Notes under the pieces: generated by a model
Databases searched by the model: none
Told to the model about the DNA's origin: nothing
Seen by the model: only the letters and a program-made list of their open reading frames with translations
Program-made: the position numbers and the translations under genes
Source of the DNA: Phytoseiulus persimilis
Lineage: Eukaryota > Arthropoda > Arachnida > Mesostigmata > Phytoseiidae
Assembly (NCBI GenBank): GCA_037576195.1
Contig: CM075101.1
Location: 32,674,001-32,738,000, forward strand
Direction: 5' to 3'
DNA: 64,000 nucleotides
In this document: in pieces, positions 29,985 through 40,331 of the stretch
Layout of the letters: each line of letters starts with the position of its first letter
Numbering within the stretch: the stretch's first letter is position 1

Positions 29985-32635
29985 AGACATGAAGGTGATT
30001 CTGGGACCAATCTGAACATACTCTCCCGAGTCTGGAGAGGTGATTCCGGTACGAGTCTCACTATACTTCTCAAAAGCTGGAGGGGTGATTCTAGAACCAA
30101 TCTGACCACACTTTTCAAAACGTGGAGGGGTGATTCTAGAACCAATCTGACCATACTTTTCAGAACGTGGAGGGGTGATTCCGGAACCGATCTGACCATA
30201 ACTTTTCGAATCTGCAGGGGTGATTCCGAGACCAATCTGGGCATTACTTTCCAACTCTGGAGGGGTGATTCCGGGGTCAATCTGAGCATTACTTTCCAAC
30301 TCCGGAGGGGTGATTCCGAGACCAATCTGAGCATTACTTCTCAACTCTGGAGGGGTGATTCCGAGACCAATCTGAGCATTACTCTCCAACTCGGGAGGGG
30401 TGATTCCGGGGTCAATCTGAGCATTACTTTCCAACTCCGGAGGGGTGATTCCGAGACCAATCTGAGCACTACTTCTCAACTCTGGAGGGGTGATTCCGAG
30501 ACCAATCTGAGCATTACTTTCCGACTCTGGAGGGGTGATTCCGAGACCAATCTGAGCACTACTTCTCAACTCTGGAGGGGTGATTCCGAGACCAATCTGA
30601 GCATTACTTTCCGACTCTGGAGGGGTGATTCCGAGACCAATCTGAGCATTACTTCTCAACTCTGGAGGGGTGATTCCGAGACCAATCTGAGCATTACTCT
30701 CCAACTCGGGAGGGGTGATTCCGGGGTCAATCTGAGCATTACTTTCCAACTCCGGAGGGGTGATTCCGAGACCAATCTGAGCACTACTTCTCAACTCTGG
30801 AGGGGTGATTCCGAGACCAATCTGAGCATTACTTTCCGACTCTGGAGGGGTGATTCCGGGGTCAATCTGAGCATTACTCTCCAACTCGGGAGGGGTGATT
30901 CCGGGGTCAATCTGAGCATTACTTTCCAACTCCGGAGGGGTGATTCCGAGACCAATCTGAGCACTACTTCTCAACTCTGGAGGGGTGATTCCGAGACCAA
31001 TCTGAGCATTACTTTCCGACTCTGGAGGGGTGATTCCGGGGTCAATCTGAGCATTACTTTCCAACTCCGGAGGGGTGATTCCGAGACCAATCTGAGCATT
31101 ACTTCTCAACTCTGCAGGGGTGATTCCGAGACCAATCTGGACATTACTTCCCAACTCTGGAGGGGTGATTCCGGGGTCAATCTGAGCATTACTTTCAAAC
31201 TCTGGAGGGGTGATTCCGGGGTCAATCTGAGCATTACTTTCCAACTCCGGAGGGGTGATTCCGAGACCAATCTGAGCATTACTTCTCAACTCTGGAGGGG
31301 TGATTCCGAGACCAATCTGAGCATTACTTTCCGACTCTGGAGGGGTGATTCCGGGGTCAATCTGAGCATTACTCTCCAACTCTGGAGGGGTGATTCCGGG
31401 GTCAATCTGAGCATTACTTTCCAACTCCGGAGGGGTGATTCCGAGACCAATCTGAGCACTACTTCTCAACTCTGGAGGGGTGATTCCGAGACCAATCTGA
31501 GCATTACTTTCCGACTCTGGAGGGGTGATTCCGGGGTCAATCTGAGCATTACTTTCCAACTCCGGAGGGGTGATTCCGAGACCAATCTGAGCATTACTTC
31601 TCAACTCTGCAGGGGTGATTCCGAGACCAATCTGGACATTACTTTCCAACTCTGGAGGGGTGATTCCGGGGTCAATCTGAGCATTACTTTCCAACTCCGG
31701 AGGGGTGATTCCGAGACCAATCTGAGCATTACTTCTCAACTCTGGAGGGGTGATTCCGAGACCAATCTGAGCATTACTTTCCGACTCTGGAGGGGTGATT
31801 CCGGGGTCAATCTGAGCATTACTCTCCAACTCTGGAGGGGTGATTCCGGGGTCAATCTGAGCATTACTTTCCAACTCCGGAGGGGTGATTCCGAGACCAA
31901 TCTGAGCACTACTTCTCAACTCTGGAGGGGTGATTCCGAGACCAATCTGAGCATTACTTTCCGACTCTGGAGGGGTGATTCCGGGGTCAATCTGAGCATT
32001 ACTTTCCAACTCCGGAGGGGTGATTCCGAGACCAATCTGAGCATTACTTCTCAACTCTGCAGGGGTGATTCCGAGACCAATCTGGACATTACTTCCCAAC
32101 TCTGGAGGGGTGATTCCGGGGTCAATCTGAGCATTACTCTCCAACTCTGGAGGGGTGATTCCGGGGTCAATCTGAGCATTACTTTCCAACTCCGGAGGGG
32201 TGATTCCGAGACCAATCTGAGCATTACTTCTCAACTCTGGAGGGGTGATTCCGAGACCAATCTGAGCATTACTTTCCGACTCTGGAGGGGTGATTCCGGG
32301 GTCAATCTGAGCATTACTTTCCAACTCCGGAGGGGTGATTCCGAGACCAATCTGAGCATTACTTCTCAACTCTGCAGGGGTGATTCCGAGACCAATCTGG
32401 ACATTACTTCCCAACTCTGGAGGGGTGATTCCGGGGTCAATCTGAGCATTACTTTCAAACTCTGGAGGGGTGATTCCGGGGTCAATCTGAGCATTACTTT
32501 CCAACTCCGGAGGGGTGATTCCGAGACCAATCTGAGCATTACTTCTCAACTCTGGAGGGGTGATTCCGAGACCAATCTGAGCATTACTTTCCGACTCTGG
32601 AGGGGTGATTCCGAGACCAATCTGACCATATATTT
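29985..32635. repeat. 45-bp minisatellite, array 1 (about 59 copies)
   Basis: The core of each repeat is AGGGGTGATTCCGAGACCAA followed by TCTGAGCATTACTT and a variable CTCAACTCTGG end. Variants differ mainly at GAGACC versus GGGGTC and at the last ten bases. Because the period is a multiple of three, reading frames stay open on both strands: plus RGDSETNLSITSQLW, minus ELRSNAQIGLGITPP and a second minus frame LRLVSESPLQSWKVM. The first five repeats are the most diverged, as expected at an array edge. Confidence 0.98.
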
Positions 32636-32714
32636 CAAAATCAGAATGCTGAACCAGTGGATGGAGAGAAAAGTGCCTCGATGGCAGAGAGCGCCGTCCA
32701 ACCGCGCGCAGCGC

Positions 32715-32732
32715 GGCCGACTCCAGTCGGCC
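32715..32732. other. Perfect GC-rich hairpin next to array 1
   Basis: GGCCGACT and AGTCGGCC form an 8-bp perfect stem with a CC loop, flanked by GCGCGCAGCGCG and GGCCGGC. The twin is at 39140-39157. Confidence 0.7.
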
Positions 32733-33399
32733 AAAGGCCGGCTGGTTAACTATAACGGCTATAACTTTTCAGATAATCATCATCAAACTCCGCTAACTAT
32801 TAGTGATGCTCAAGGTTCCGGAGGTGATTTTCGGACTTTCTATCGCGGTTATCCGCAAAGAATATGGACTGCGGGCTAACGGTCCGGAGAATGCGGGCCT
32901 TTGCAAACCCTTGGGGAGCAATTCCTGGCTGAAATCGTTCAGTGAGGGAGAATACTCTGGGTTGGTAGTTTTACATACAGCCGCTTGTTTTTCGCGAAAA
33001 CACAGCGAAAGTGTTCACTGTGTTGTCCTAGATGGGGTGAGTTGCGAACCAGTCGTGATTTTTCTCTCAATCCCGATAGGGCGATGTCAAGACCAATTCA
33101 CTGATATCATCATCGAATCCTCCTGTGACCCGCTTGATTCCTCACATGGGCGGTAAGAAACTTCCCGCACCCTCTGTGCAGCAGAATCGTGTCGCAGCTT
33201 TCCCGAAAAGGGAGGCCTCAGATCAGAACCTCGCAGCATACATAGTCTGCGGGACGGAGTTGCGCCTCAACAAGGGACTCATGAGACACGGAAGGCTCCG
33301 TATTCGAGAGTTCTTAGGGTGGTCGGAAACGCGCCTGCCAACCTTAAGTCACTCCCATGAACGAAAAACTACGTTAATACCCGCGGTATCGATGAACAG

Positions 33400-33485
33400 C
33401 AAGAATCGTTCAAGAGTCTGATTCCAAAAGTTCAAGAAACGTTCAAAAGTCCGATTCCAAGGGTTCGAAAAACGTTCAGAAGTCC
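33400..33485 (+). repeat. Short 33-bp tandem repeat (two and a half copies)
   Basis: The unit GATTCCAARRGTTC followed by AAACGTTCAAAAGTCC repeats about 2.5 times. The twin at 39826-39910 differs by a few bases. Confidence 0.7.
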
Positions 33486-33529
33486 TCCGATGGGAGAGGA
33501 TGTTACAGAATGAATTGATTTTATTGTCA

Positions 33530-33535
33530 GAAAAC
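33530..33535 (-). terminator. Poly(A) signal of I29 gene copy 1
   Basis: AATAAA on the minus strand, 111 nt past the stop codon. It is conserved at 39955-39960. Confidence 0.6.
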
Positions 33536-33645
33536 TCAATATGTGAACTAGCGAGACTGCGTGGCGATAGTGCACTGTTTCTTCTCGTTCTTGGACATCC
33601 TGATGTATCCCTTCAGTCATAAGACGGCGTTCAACGGGATCATCT

Positions 33646-33900
33646 CTAACCCGTGAACCTTCTCCTGATCTCATCGAAAGTCATATCGGTGAATTGATTC
33701 TCACCCATTTGCCAGGTGGTTTCTCCGAGACGGTATTTGCGGTTGTGCTCGTCGATCTCGGCTTTTTCCTTTTCATAGAGTCCACGCCTAAAAATTTCCT
33801 CTTCTCCACTGTAGTTCTTGCCGAAGCGGCGCTTGTAATCCTCCCAGTTCGCCGAGGCAAAACAAAAGAGGGCGGCGAGGATGATTGCGGAACGAAACAT
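33646..33900 (-). CDS. Secreted I29 (cathepsin propeptide-like) inhibitor protein, copy 1
   Basis: The 84-residue minus-strand protein has a signal peptide (MFRSAIILAALFCFASA) and a mature part that is little more than an inhibitor I29 domain. It has the ERFNIN-like helix (EEEIFRRGLYEKEKAEID, HN) and the GxNxFxD motif in GENQFTDMTFDEIRRRF. In cathepsin L-type proteases this segment blocks the active site. Stand-alone versions act as cysteine protease inhibitors in insects and mammals. No catalytic domain follows: a TAG stops the frame and AATAAA lies at 33530-33535. The ATG at 33900 was chosen because it starts the signal peptide; a TTGCAG just upstream could be a splice acceptor after a 5' UTR exon. 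The gene is duplicated unchanged at 40071-40325. Confidence 0.85.
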   Translation of the reverse strand: MFRSAIILAALFCFASANWEDYKRRFGKNYSGEEEIFRRGLYEKEKAEIDEHNRKYRLGETTWQMGENQFTDMTFDEIRRRFTG

Positions 33901-33906
33901 CTGCAA

Positions 33907-36218
33907 GGAATCGAGCTCAATGATGGCACACGGAGGAACCGCGAGGGATGACGGAATTCAAGTATTCTTGTAGGAATCCAAGTATGAATTTGCTCGGGGA
34001 GCTAACTGTTCATCTTAGCTCTATCTAGTGAGCATTCAACGATTACACGAGATTTGATCCGGAGGCATAAACAAAGTGACGGCTCGAATCCTTTCCGAAG
34101 ATGCTTCATACCTTGTGAAAGTGTCCTATGGTTTGCATTCGCCTGCCACTCGCCTTAAATGAGTACAGAGAGCGAGAGTGTTCCGGAATTATCGAGATGG
34201 CAGAGCCGAAGGTTTTGTGACCCTATTGTGCTTGAACAAGAGCCTTTTCAGGCCCTTATTGTTCCAACGGTTCTTATCTAGGCCAAGCTCCGAGTCTACT
34301 CTCCAAGTCCGAATTAAGACTCCCCGAAAAGCGGTGGCTGGGGTTGAGGGGATGGGCTCGATCGTTTCGTCACCCCGGACTCGCGCTACGTGTGGTCGAG
34401 AGTGGCAGACAAGAGGGGTTGCGTGATGCACAGCACCAGTAATCGGGCATCAGGACGATGCTTCTGGAGTCCACTTGACAATCCTCGGGACAGATAAACG
34501 AAATGTAGATCGCCACGGATTTGGCGAGGCATTCACGGACCGCCGAATTTCCCACACGAATGGTATCTCGGCCACATTCGAAAAGAATCTCGTCAAGTCT
34601 ATAGAGATTAAACGGCTCTTATCTGTGGCGATTTTCAAGGTTTTCCCATGCGTGTGAGCCCCTGCAGCTGTGAGAATTGCAACCACGCTTCACCAACTAT
34701 GCCGCTGGCGCAGATCGATTCGAGCAAAAACGGAAATGGCGAAGGCTCGAATTAGGCGGATTGGCGATTTGCGCGGCACTTTCATTTGCGCGGGGCGGCC
34801 CGTTCGAGCGCTGGAATCGGCAGCCGCTCCAGACAGGTTCTCGCTGAAATCGCCCGTCCGAGCGAATCGGGCATTCGCTCAAAGGAGGTTGCCGCTCAAA
34901 TCTCGCCCTCGCGGAAATTAGGTTCCGCTCTTTGTGGTCCCACCATGCCGTTGGGTTCGATTCCAGTCAGGAGGGCGATGGAATCAAGGAGCGTGAATAA
35001 TTTCCAATCAATGACTGATCAGGGCGCAATCAGTTATTTTCCCGATGTCAACTCAGAGTACCCCACCCCTCTTTTCAGCGCCTCTCTTCTCGCTTAGAGG
35101 CAATGCCGTGGAGGTGGGGTGAATTTCTTTCTTGTAGAGCCGAAGAAGCTTCGGACGAAGCTCTGGGATCATGATGCGAAACTCACATGTGGATGAGGCA
35201 CTCCTTCTCACAGAGCCTGTTTCAATAGGCTCACAAAGCAATCATGCCGGGGCGATTGCGGTGAGCGCGGGGGGCATGGCCTCTTTGGTGATCGCCAATA
35301 CGGCTTTCGAATATTGTACCTCAATATTCGCCATTATGCCATTTTGAAAATCAGAGAAGAATATGAGAGAGAACTGGAGACAGGGACGAGTACCACATCA
35401 TGAATACTACGGATAGATAACCAAAAACACAACATGGGACAAGAGTCCCCCGGCCGAGCTGCCGAGGAAAACTCGGATACCGGTGCTTGAGCCGCGCAGA
35501 TGAGAGAATGACTTGGAAACGCGAACAGAATGAACTCTCACTTCTCTTTGAAAAAAATACGGCTTTCGAAGGGGTCGCTTCACCGGTGATCTTTTGCTCC
35601 ATAGTACCCATCTCTGGAACTCAACTATCGAAAGATACGACCGTTGCTTTTAGAAATTCCAAGGCATTCCATGGAGTCTGGATCTCCGCTCTCCCGAATA
35701 AGCTTTCCTGCATCCGGCTCCAGCCGAGCCTCTCCAATGCGGTCGCGGAGCGCGGATATTGGATTTTCCTGGACACCGCTCTATGAAGATTGTGGCCGAT
35801 AAGTTTCGTGAACGACCATATCCCCTCGTTCCCCCGCTCAAACTTCCTTCAGCTGGGTTTGAATCACTCGCTTCGCTCCTTCTCGATCTGTGCTTTGACG
35901 TCTGATGATCGCTTCTTGGATTCCACCTCATGCAGACTGCCGGAAAGGACGACCGTTTTGCGGACGCACTTAACGCTCAGTACTTCCTCCAACTGTCTTT
36001 CCGATTCACATCGATGATTTACTAGTCTCCACCTCGGGTGCCATCTACTCTACGATCGCAATACGCTTCACATCCTAATACAGTCAAATTCCTCCATAGT
36101 GTATTCGGATATGGTGGACATTCGGTTGTAATGGACTCCTTGCTCGGTTCCAGCGGAGTCTATGGGACTCCCAATGTTGAAGATTCCACTTATGTTGGAC
36201 AAAATTTTCAAAAACTCG
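33907..36218. other. Rest of unit 1: no recognised gene
   Basis: Frames of 60-103 codons are scattered on both strands, none with a known domain. A CpG-rich stretch lies at about 34750-34930. As the upstream side of the I29 gene it should hold its promoter. Everything here is repeated in unit 2, so the retention of open frames is not evidence of selection. Confidence 0.35.
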
Positions 36219-36227
36219 GATCCTTAC

Positions 36228-36256
36228 TATATATAATCGGCTTAGTCTGTCAGTTT
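36228..36256 (+). promoter_or_regulatory. TATA box plus single initiator-like motif, copy 2
   Basis: Same TATATATAA as in unit 1 but with only one TCAGTTTG, at the shorter 24-base spacing. Confidence 0.3.
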
Positions 36257-36274
36257 GTCCGCACTTTTTCTGAA

Positions 36275-39060
36275 AGACATGAAGGTGATTCTGGGACCAA
36301 TCTGAACATACTCTCCCGAGTCTGGAGAGGCGATTCTAGAACCAATCTGACCACACTTTTCAAAACGTGGAGGGGTGATTCTAGAACCAATCTGACCATA
36401 TTTTTCAGAACGTGGAGGGGTGATTCCGGAACCGATCTGAGCATTACTTTCCAACTCTGGAGGGGTGATTCCGGGGTCAATCTGAGCATTACTTTCCAAC
36501 TCCGGAGGGGTGATTCCGAGACCAATCTGAGCATTACTTCTCAACTCTGGAGGGGTGATTCCGAGACCAATCTGAGCATTACTTTCCAACTCTGGAGGGG
36601 TGATTCCGGGGTCAATCTGAGCATTACTCTCCAACTCCGGAGGGGTGATTCCGAGACCAATCTGAGCATTACTTCTCAACTCTGGAGGGGTGATTCCGAG
36701 ACCAATCTGAGCATTACTTTCCAACTCTGGAGGGGTGATTCCAGAACCGATCTGACCATGACTTTTCGAATCTGCAGGGGTGATCCCGAGACCAATCTGA
36801 GCATTACTTTTCGAATCTGCAGGGGTGATCCCGAGACCAATCTGAGCATTACTTTCCAACTCTGGAGGGGTGATTCCGAGACCGATCTGAGCATTACTTC
36901 TCAACTCTGGAGGGGTGATTCCGAGACCAATCTGAGCATTACTTCTCAACTCTGGAGGGGTGATTCCGAGACCAATCTGAGCATCACTTCTCAACTCTGG
37001 AGGGGTGATTCCGAGACCAATCTGAGCATTACTTTCCAACTCTGGAGGGGTGATTCCGGGGTCAATCTGAGCATTACTTTCCAACTCTGGAGGGGTGATT
37101 CCAGAACCGATCTGACCATGACTTTTCGAATCTGCAGGGGTGATTCCGAGACCAATCTGAGCATTACTTTCCAACTCTGGAGGGGTGATTCCGGGGTCAA
37201 TCTGAGCATTACTTTCCAACTCTGGAGGGGTGATTCCAGAACCGATCTGACCATGACTTTTCGAATCTGCAGGGGTGATTCCGAGACCAATCTGAGCATT
37301 ACTTTCCAACTCTGGAGGGGTGATTCCGGGGTCAATCTGAGCATTACTTTCCAACTCCGGAGGGGTGATTCCGAGACCAATCTGAGCATTACTTCTCAAC
37401 TCTGGAGGGGTGATTCCGAGACCAATCTGAGCATTACTTTCCAACTCTGGAGGGGTGATTCCAGAACCGATCTGACCATGACTTTTCGAATCTGCAGGGG
37501 TGATCCCGAGACCAATCTGAGCATTACTTTTCGAATCTGCAGGGGTGATCCCGAGACCAATCTGAGCATTACTTTCCAACTCTGGAGGGGTGATTCCGAG
37601 ACCAATCTGAGCATTACTTCTCAACTCTGGAGGGGTGATTCCGAGACCAATCTGAGCATTACTTCTCAACTCTGGAGGGGTGATTCCGAGACCAATCTGA
37701 GCATTACTTCTCAACTCTGGAGGGGTGATTCCGAGACCAATCTGAGCATTACTTTCCAACTCTGGAGGGGTGATTCCGGGGTCAATCTGAGCATTACTTT
37801 CCAACTCTGGAGGGGTGATTCCGGGGTCAATCTGAGCATTACTTTCCAACTCCGGAGGAGTGATTCCGAGACCAATCTGAGCATTACTTCTCAACTCTGG
37901 AGGGGTGATTCCGAGACCAATCTGAGCATTACTTTCCAACTCTGGAGGGGTGATTCCAGAACCGATCTGACCATGACTTTTCGAATCTGCAGGGGTGATC
38001 CCGAGACCAATCTGAGCATTACTTTTCGAATCTGCAGGGGTGATCCCGAGACCAATCTGAGCATTACTTTCCAACTCTGGAGGGGTGATTCCGAGACCAA
38101 TCTGAGCATTACTTCTCAACTCTGGAGGGGTGATTCCGAGACCAATCTGAGCATTACTTCTCAACTCTGGAGGGGTGATTCCGAGACCAATCTGAGCATT
38201 ACTTCTCAACTCTGGAGGGGTGATTCCGAGACCAATCTGAGCATTACTTCTCGACTCTGGAGGGTTGATTCCGAGACCAATCTGAGCATTACTTCTCAAC
38301 TCTGGAGGGGTGATTCCGAGACAAATCTGAGCATTACTTCTCAACTCTGGAGGGGTGATTCCGAGACAAATCTGAGCATTACTTCTCAACTCTGGAGGGG
38401 TGATTCCGAGACCAATCTGAGCATTACTTTCCAACTCTGGAGGGGTGATTCCGGAACCGATCTGACCATGACTTTTCGAATCTGCAGGGGTGATTCCGAG
38501 ACCAATCTGAGCATTACTTTCCAACTCTGGAGGGGTGATTCCGGGGTCAATCTGAGCATTACTTTCCAACTCCGGAGGGGTGATTCCGAGACCAATCTGA
38601 GCATTACTTCTCAACTCTGGAGGGGTGATTCTGAGACCAATCTGAGCATTACTTCTCAACTCTGGAGGGGTGATTCCGAGACCAATCTGAGCATTACTTC
38701 TCAACTCTGGAGGGGTGATTCCGAGACCAATCTGAGCATTACTTTCCAACTCTGGAGGGGTGATTCCGAGACCAATCTGAGCATTACTTCTCAACTCTGG
38801 AGGGGTGATTCCGAGATCAATCTGAGCATTACTTTCCGACTCTGGAGGGGTGATTCCGGGGTCAATCTGAGCACTACTTTCCAACTCCGGAGGGGTGATT
38901 CCGAGACCAATCTGAGCATTACTTTCCGACTCTGGAGGGGTGATTCCGGGGTCAATCTGAGCATTACTTTCCAACTCCGGAAGGGTGATTCCGAGACCAA
39001 TCTGAGCATTACTTCCCGACTCTGGAGGGGTGATTCCGAGACCAATCTGACCATATATTT
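36275..39060. repeat. 45-bp minisatellite, array 2 (about 62 copies)
   Basis: Same repeat family as array 1 with a different internal order. A marker variant, GACTTTTCGAATCTGCAGGG preceded by AACCGATCTGACCAT, recurs at about 36740, 37460 and 37955. The last two are 495 bp (11 repeats) apart, showing block duplication. All three open frames seen in array 1 are also open here. Confidence 0.98.
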
Positions 39061-39139
39061 CAAAATCAGAATGCTGAACCAGTGGATGGAGAGAAAAGTG
39101 CCTCGATGGCAGAGAGCGCCGTCCAACCGCGCGCAGCGC

Positions 39140-39157
39140 GGCCGACTCCAGTCGGCC
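39140..39157. other. Perfect GC-rich hairpin next to array 2
   Basis: Same GGCCGACT/AGTCGGCC stem as at 32715-32732. A nearby A-to-G change turns the following GCCAAAGGCC into GCCGAAGGCC. Confidence 0.65.
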
Positions 39158-39825
39158 GAAGGCCGGCTGGTTAACTATAACGGCTATAACTTTTCAGATA
39201 ATCATCATCAAACTCCGCTAACTATTAGTGATGCTCAAGGTTCCGGAGGTGATTTTCGGACTTCCTATCGCGGTTATCCGCAAAGAATATGGACTGCGGG
39301 CTAACGGTCCGGAGAATGCGGGCCTTTGCAAACCCTTGGGGAGCAATTCCTGGCTGAAATCGTTCAGTGAGGGAGAATACTCTGGGTTGGTAGTTTTACA
39401 TACAGCCGCTTGTTTTTCGCGAAAACACAGGGAAAGTGTTCACTGTGTTGTTCTAGATGGGGTGAGTTGCGAACCAGTCGTGATTTTTCTCTCAATCCCG
39501 ATAGGGCGATGTCAAGACCAATTCACTGATATCATCATCGAATCCTCCTGTGACCCGCTCGATTCCTCACATTGGCGGTAAGAAACTTCCCGCACCCTCT
39601 GTGCAGCAGAATCGTGTCGCAGCTTTCCCGAAAGGGGAGGCCTCAGATCAGAACCTCGCAGCATACATAGTCTGCGGGACGGAGTTGCGCCTCAACAAGG
39701 GACTCATGAGACACGGAAGGCTCCGTATCCGAGAGTTCTTAGGGTGGTCGGAAACGCGCCTGCCAACCTTAAGTCACTCCCATGAACGAAAAACTACGTT
39801 AATACCCGCGGTATCGATGAACAGC

Positions 39826-39910
39826 AAGAATCGTTCAAGAGTCTGATTCCAAAAGTTCAAAAAACGTTCAAAAGTCCGATTCCAAGGGTTCACAAAACGT
39901 TCAAAAGTCC
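39826..39910 (+). repeat. Short 33-bp tandem repeat, copy in unit 2
   Basis: Counterpart of 33400-33485 with three substitutions. Confidence 0.65.
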
Positions 39911-40070
39911 TCCGATGGGAGAGGATGTTACAGAATGAATTGATTTTATTGTCAGAAAACTCAATATGTGAACTAGCGAGACTGCGTGGCGATAGCGCAC
40001 TGTTTCTTCTCGTTCTTGGACATCCTGATGTATCCCTTCAGTCATAAGACGGCGTTCAACGGGATCATCT

Positions 40071-40325
40071 CTAACCCGTGAACCTTCTCCTGATCTCATC
40101 GAAAGTCATATCGGTGAATTGATTCTCACCCATTTGCCAGGTGGTTTCTCCGAGACGGTATTTGCGGTTGTGCTCGTCGATCTCGGCTTTTTCCTTTTCA
40201 TAGAGTCCACGCCTAAAAATTTCCTCTTCTCCACTGTAGTTCTTGCCGAAGCGGCGCTTGTAATCCTCCCAGTTCGCCGAGGCAAAACAAAAGAGGGCGG
40301 CGAGGATGATTGCGGAACGAAACAT
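40071..40325 (-). CDS. Secreted I29 inhibitor-like protein, copy 2
   Basis: The predicted protein is identical to copy 1: signal peptide, ERFNIN-like helix and GxNxFxD motif, with no protease domain. The coding sequence shows no difference by eye, whereas flanking unit sequence differs at scattered sites. That is expected for a recent duplication and leaves room for gene conversion. Minus-strand AATAAA is at 39955-39960. Confidence 0.85.
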   Translation of the reverse strand: MFRSAIILAALFCFASANWEDYKRRFGKNYSGEEEIFRRGLYEKEKAEIDEHNRKYRLGETTWQMGENQFTDMTFDEIRRRFTG

Positions 40326-40331
40326 CTGCAA

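Larger units (their letters stand above)
29921..36218 (+). repeat. Tandem duplication unit 1 (6298 bp)
   Basis: The unit begins GATCCTTACTATATATAATC and repeats directly as 36219-42643. By eye I count roughly 20 mismatches over the 3.6 kb after the minisatellite. The 127-bp length difference equals three 45-bp repeats minus an 8-bp CAGTTTGT duplication present only here. The junctions share CGG. Confidence 0.95.

Noticed and set aside
29985-39060. CRISPR-like regular repeat array
   Set aside because: The repeats are directly adjacent with no unique spacers, and the context is eukaryotic.
29754-39304. Plus-strand frames of 1041 and 1088 codons and minus-strand frames of 865 and 910 codons as giant repeat-protein genes
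   Set aside because: They are open because the 45-bp repeat has no stop in these frames. Starts lie in unrelated flanks (outside unit 1 for the first, inside the end of unit 1 for the second), and no signal or other domain is present. Kept as a minisatellite with a finding, not as genes.
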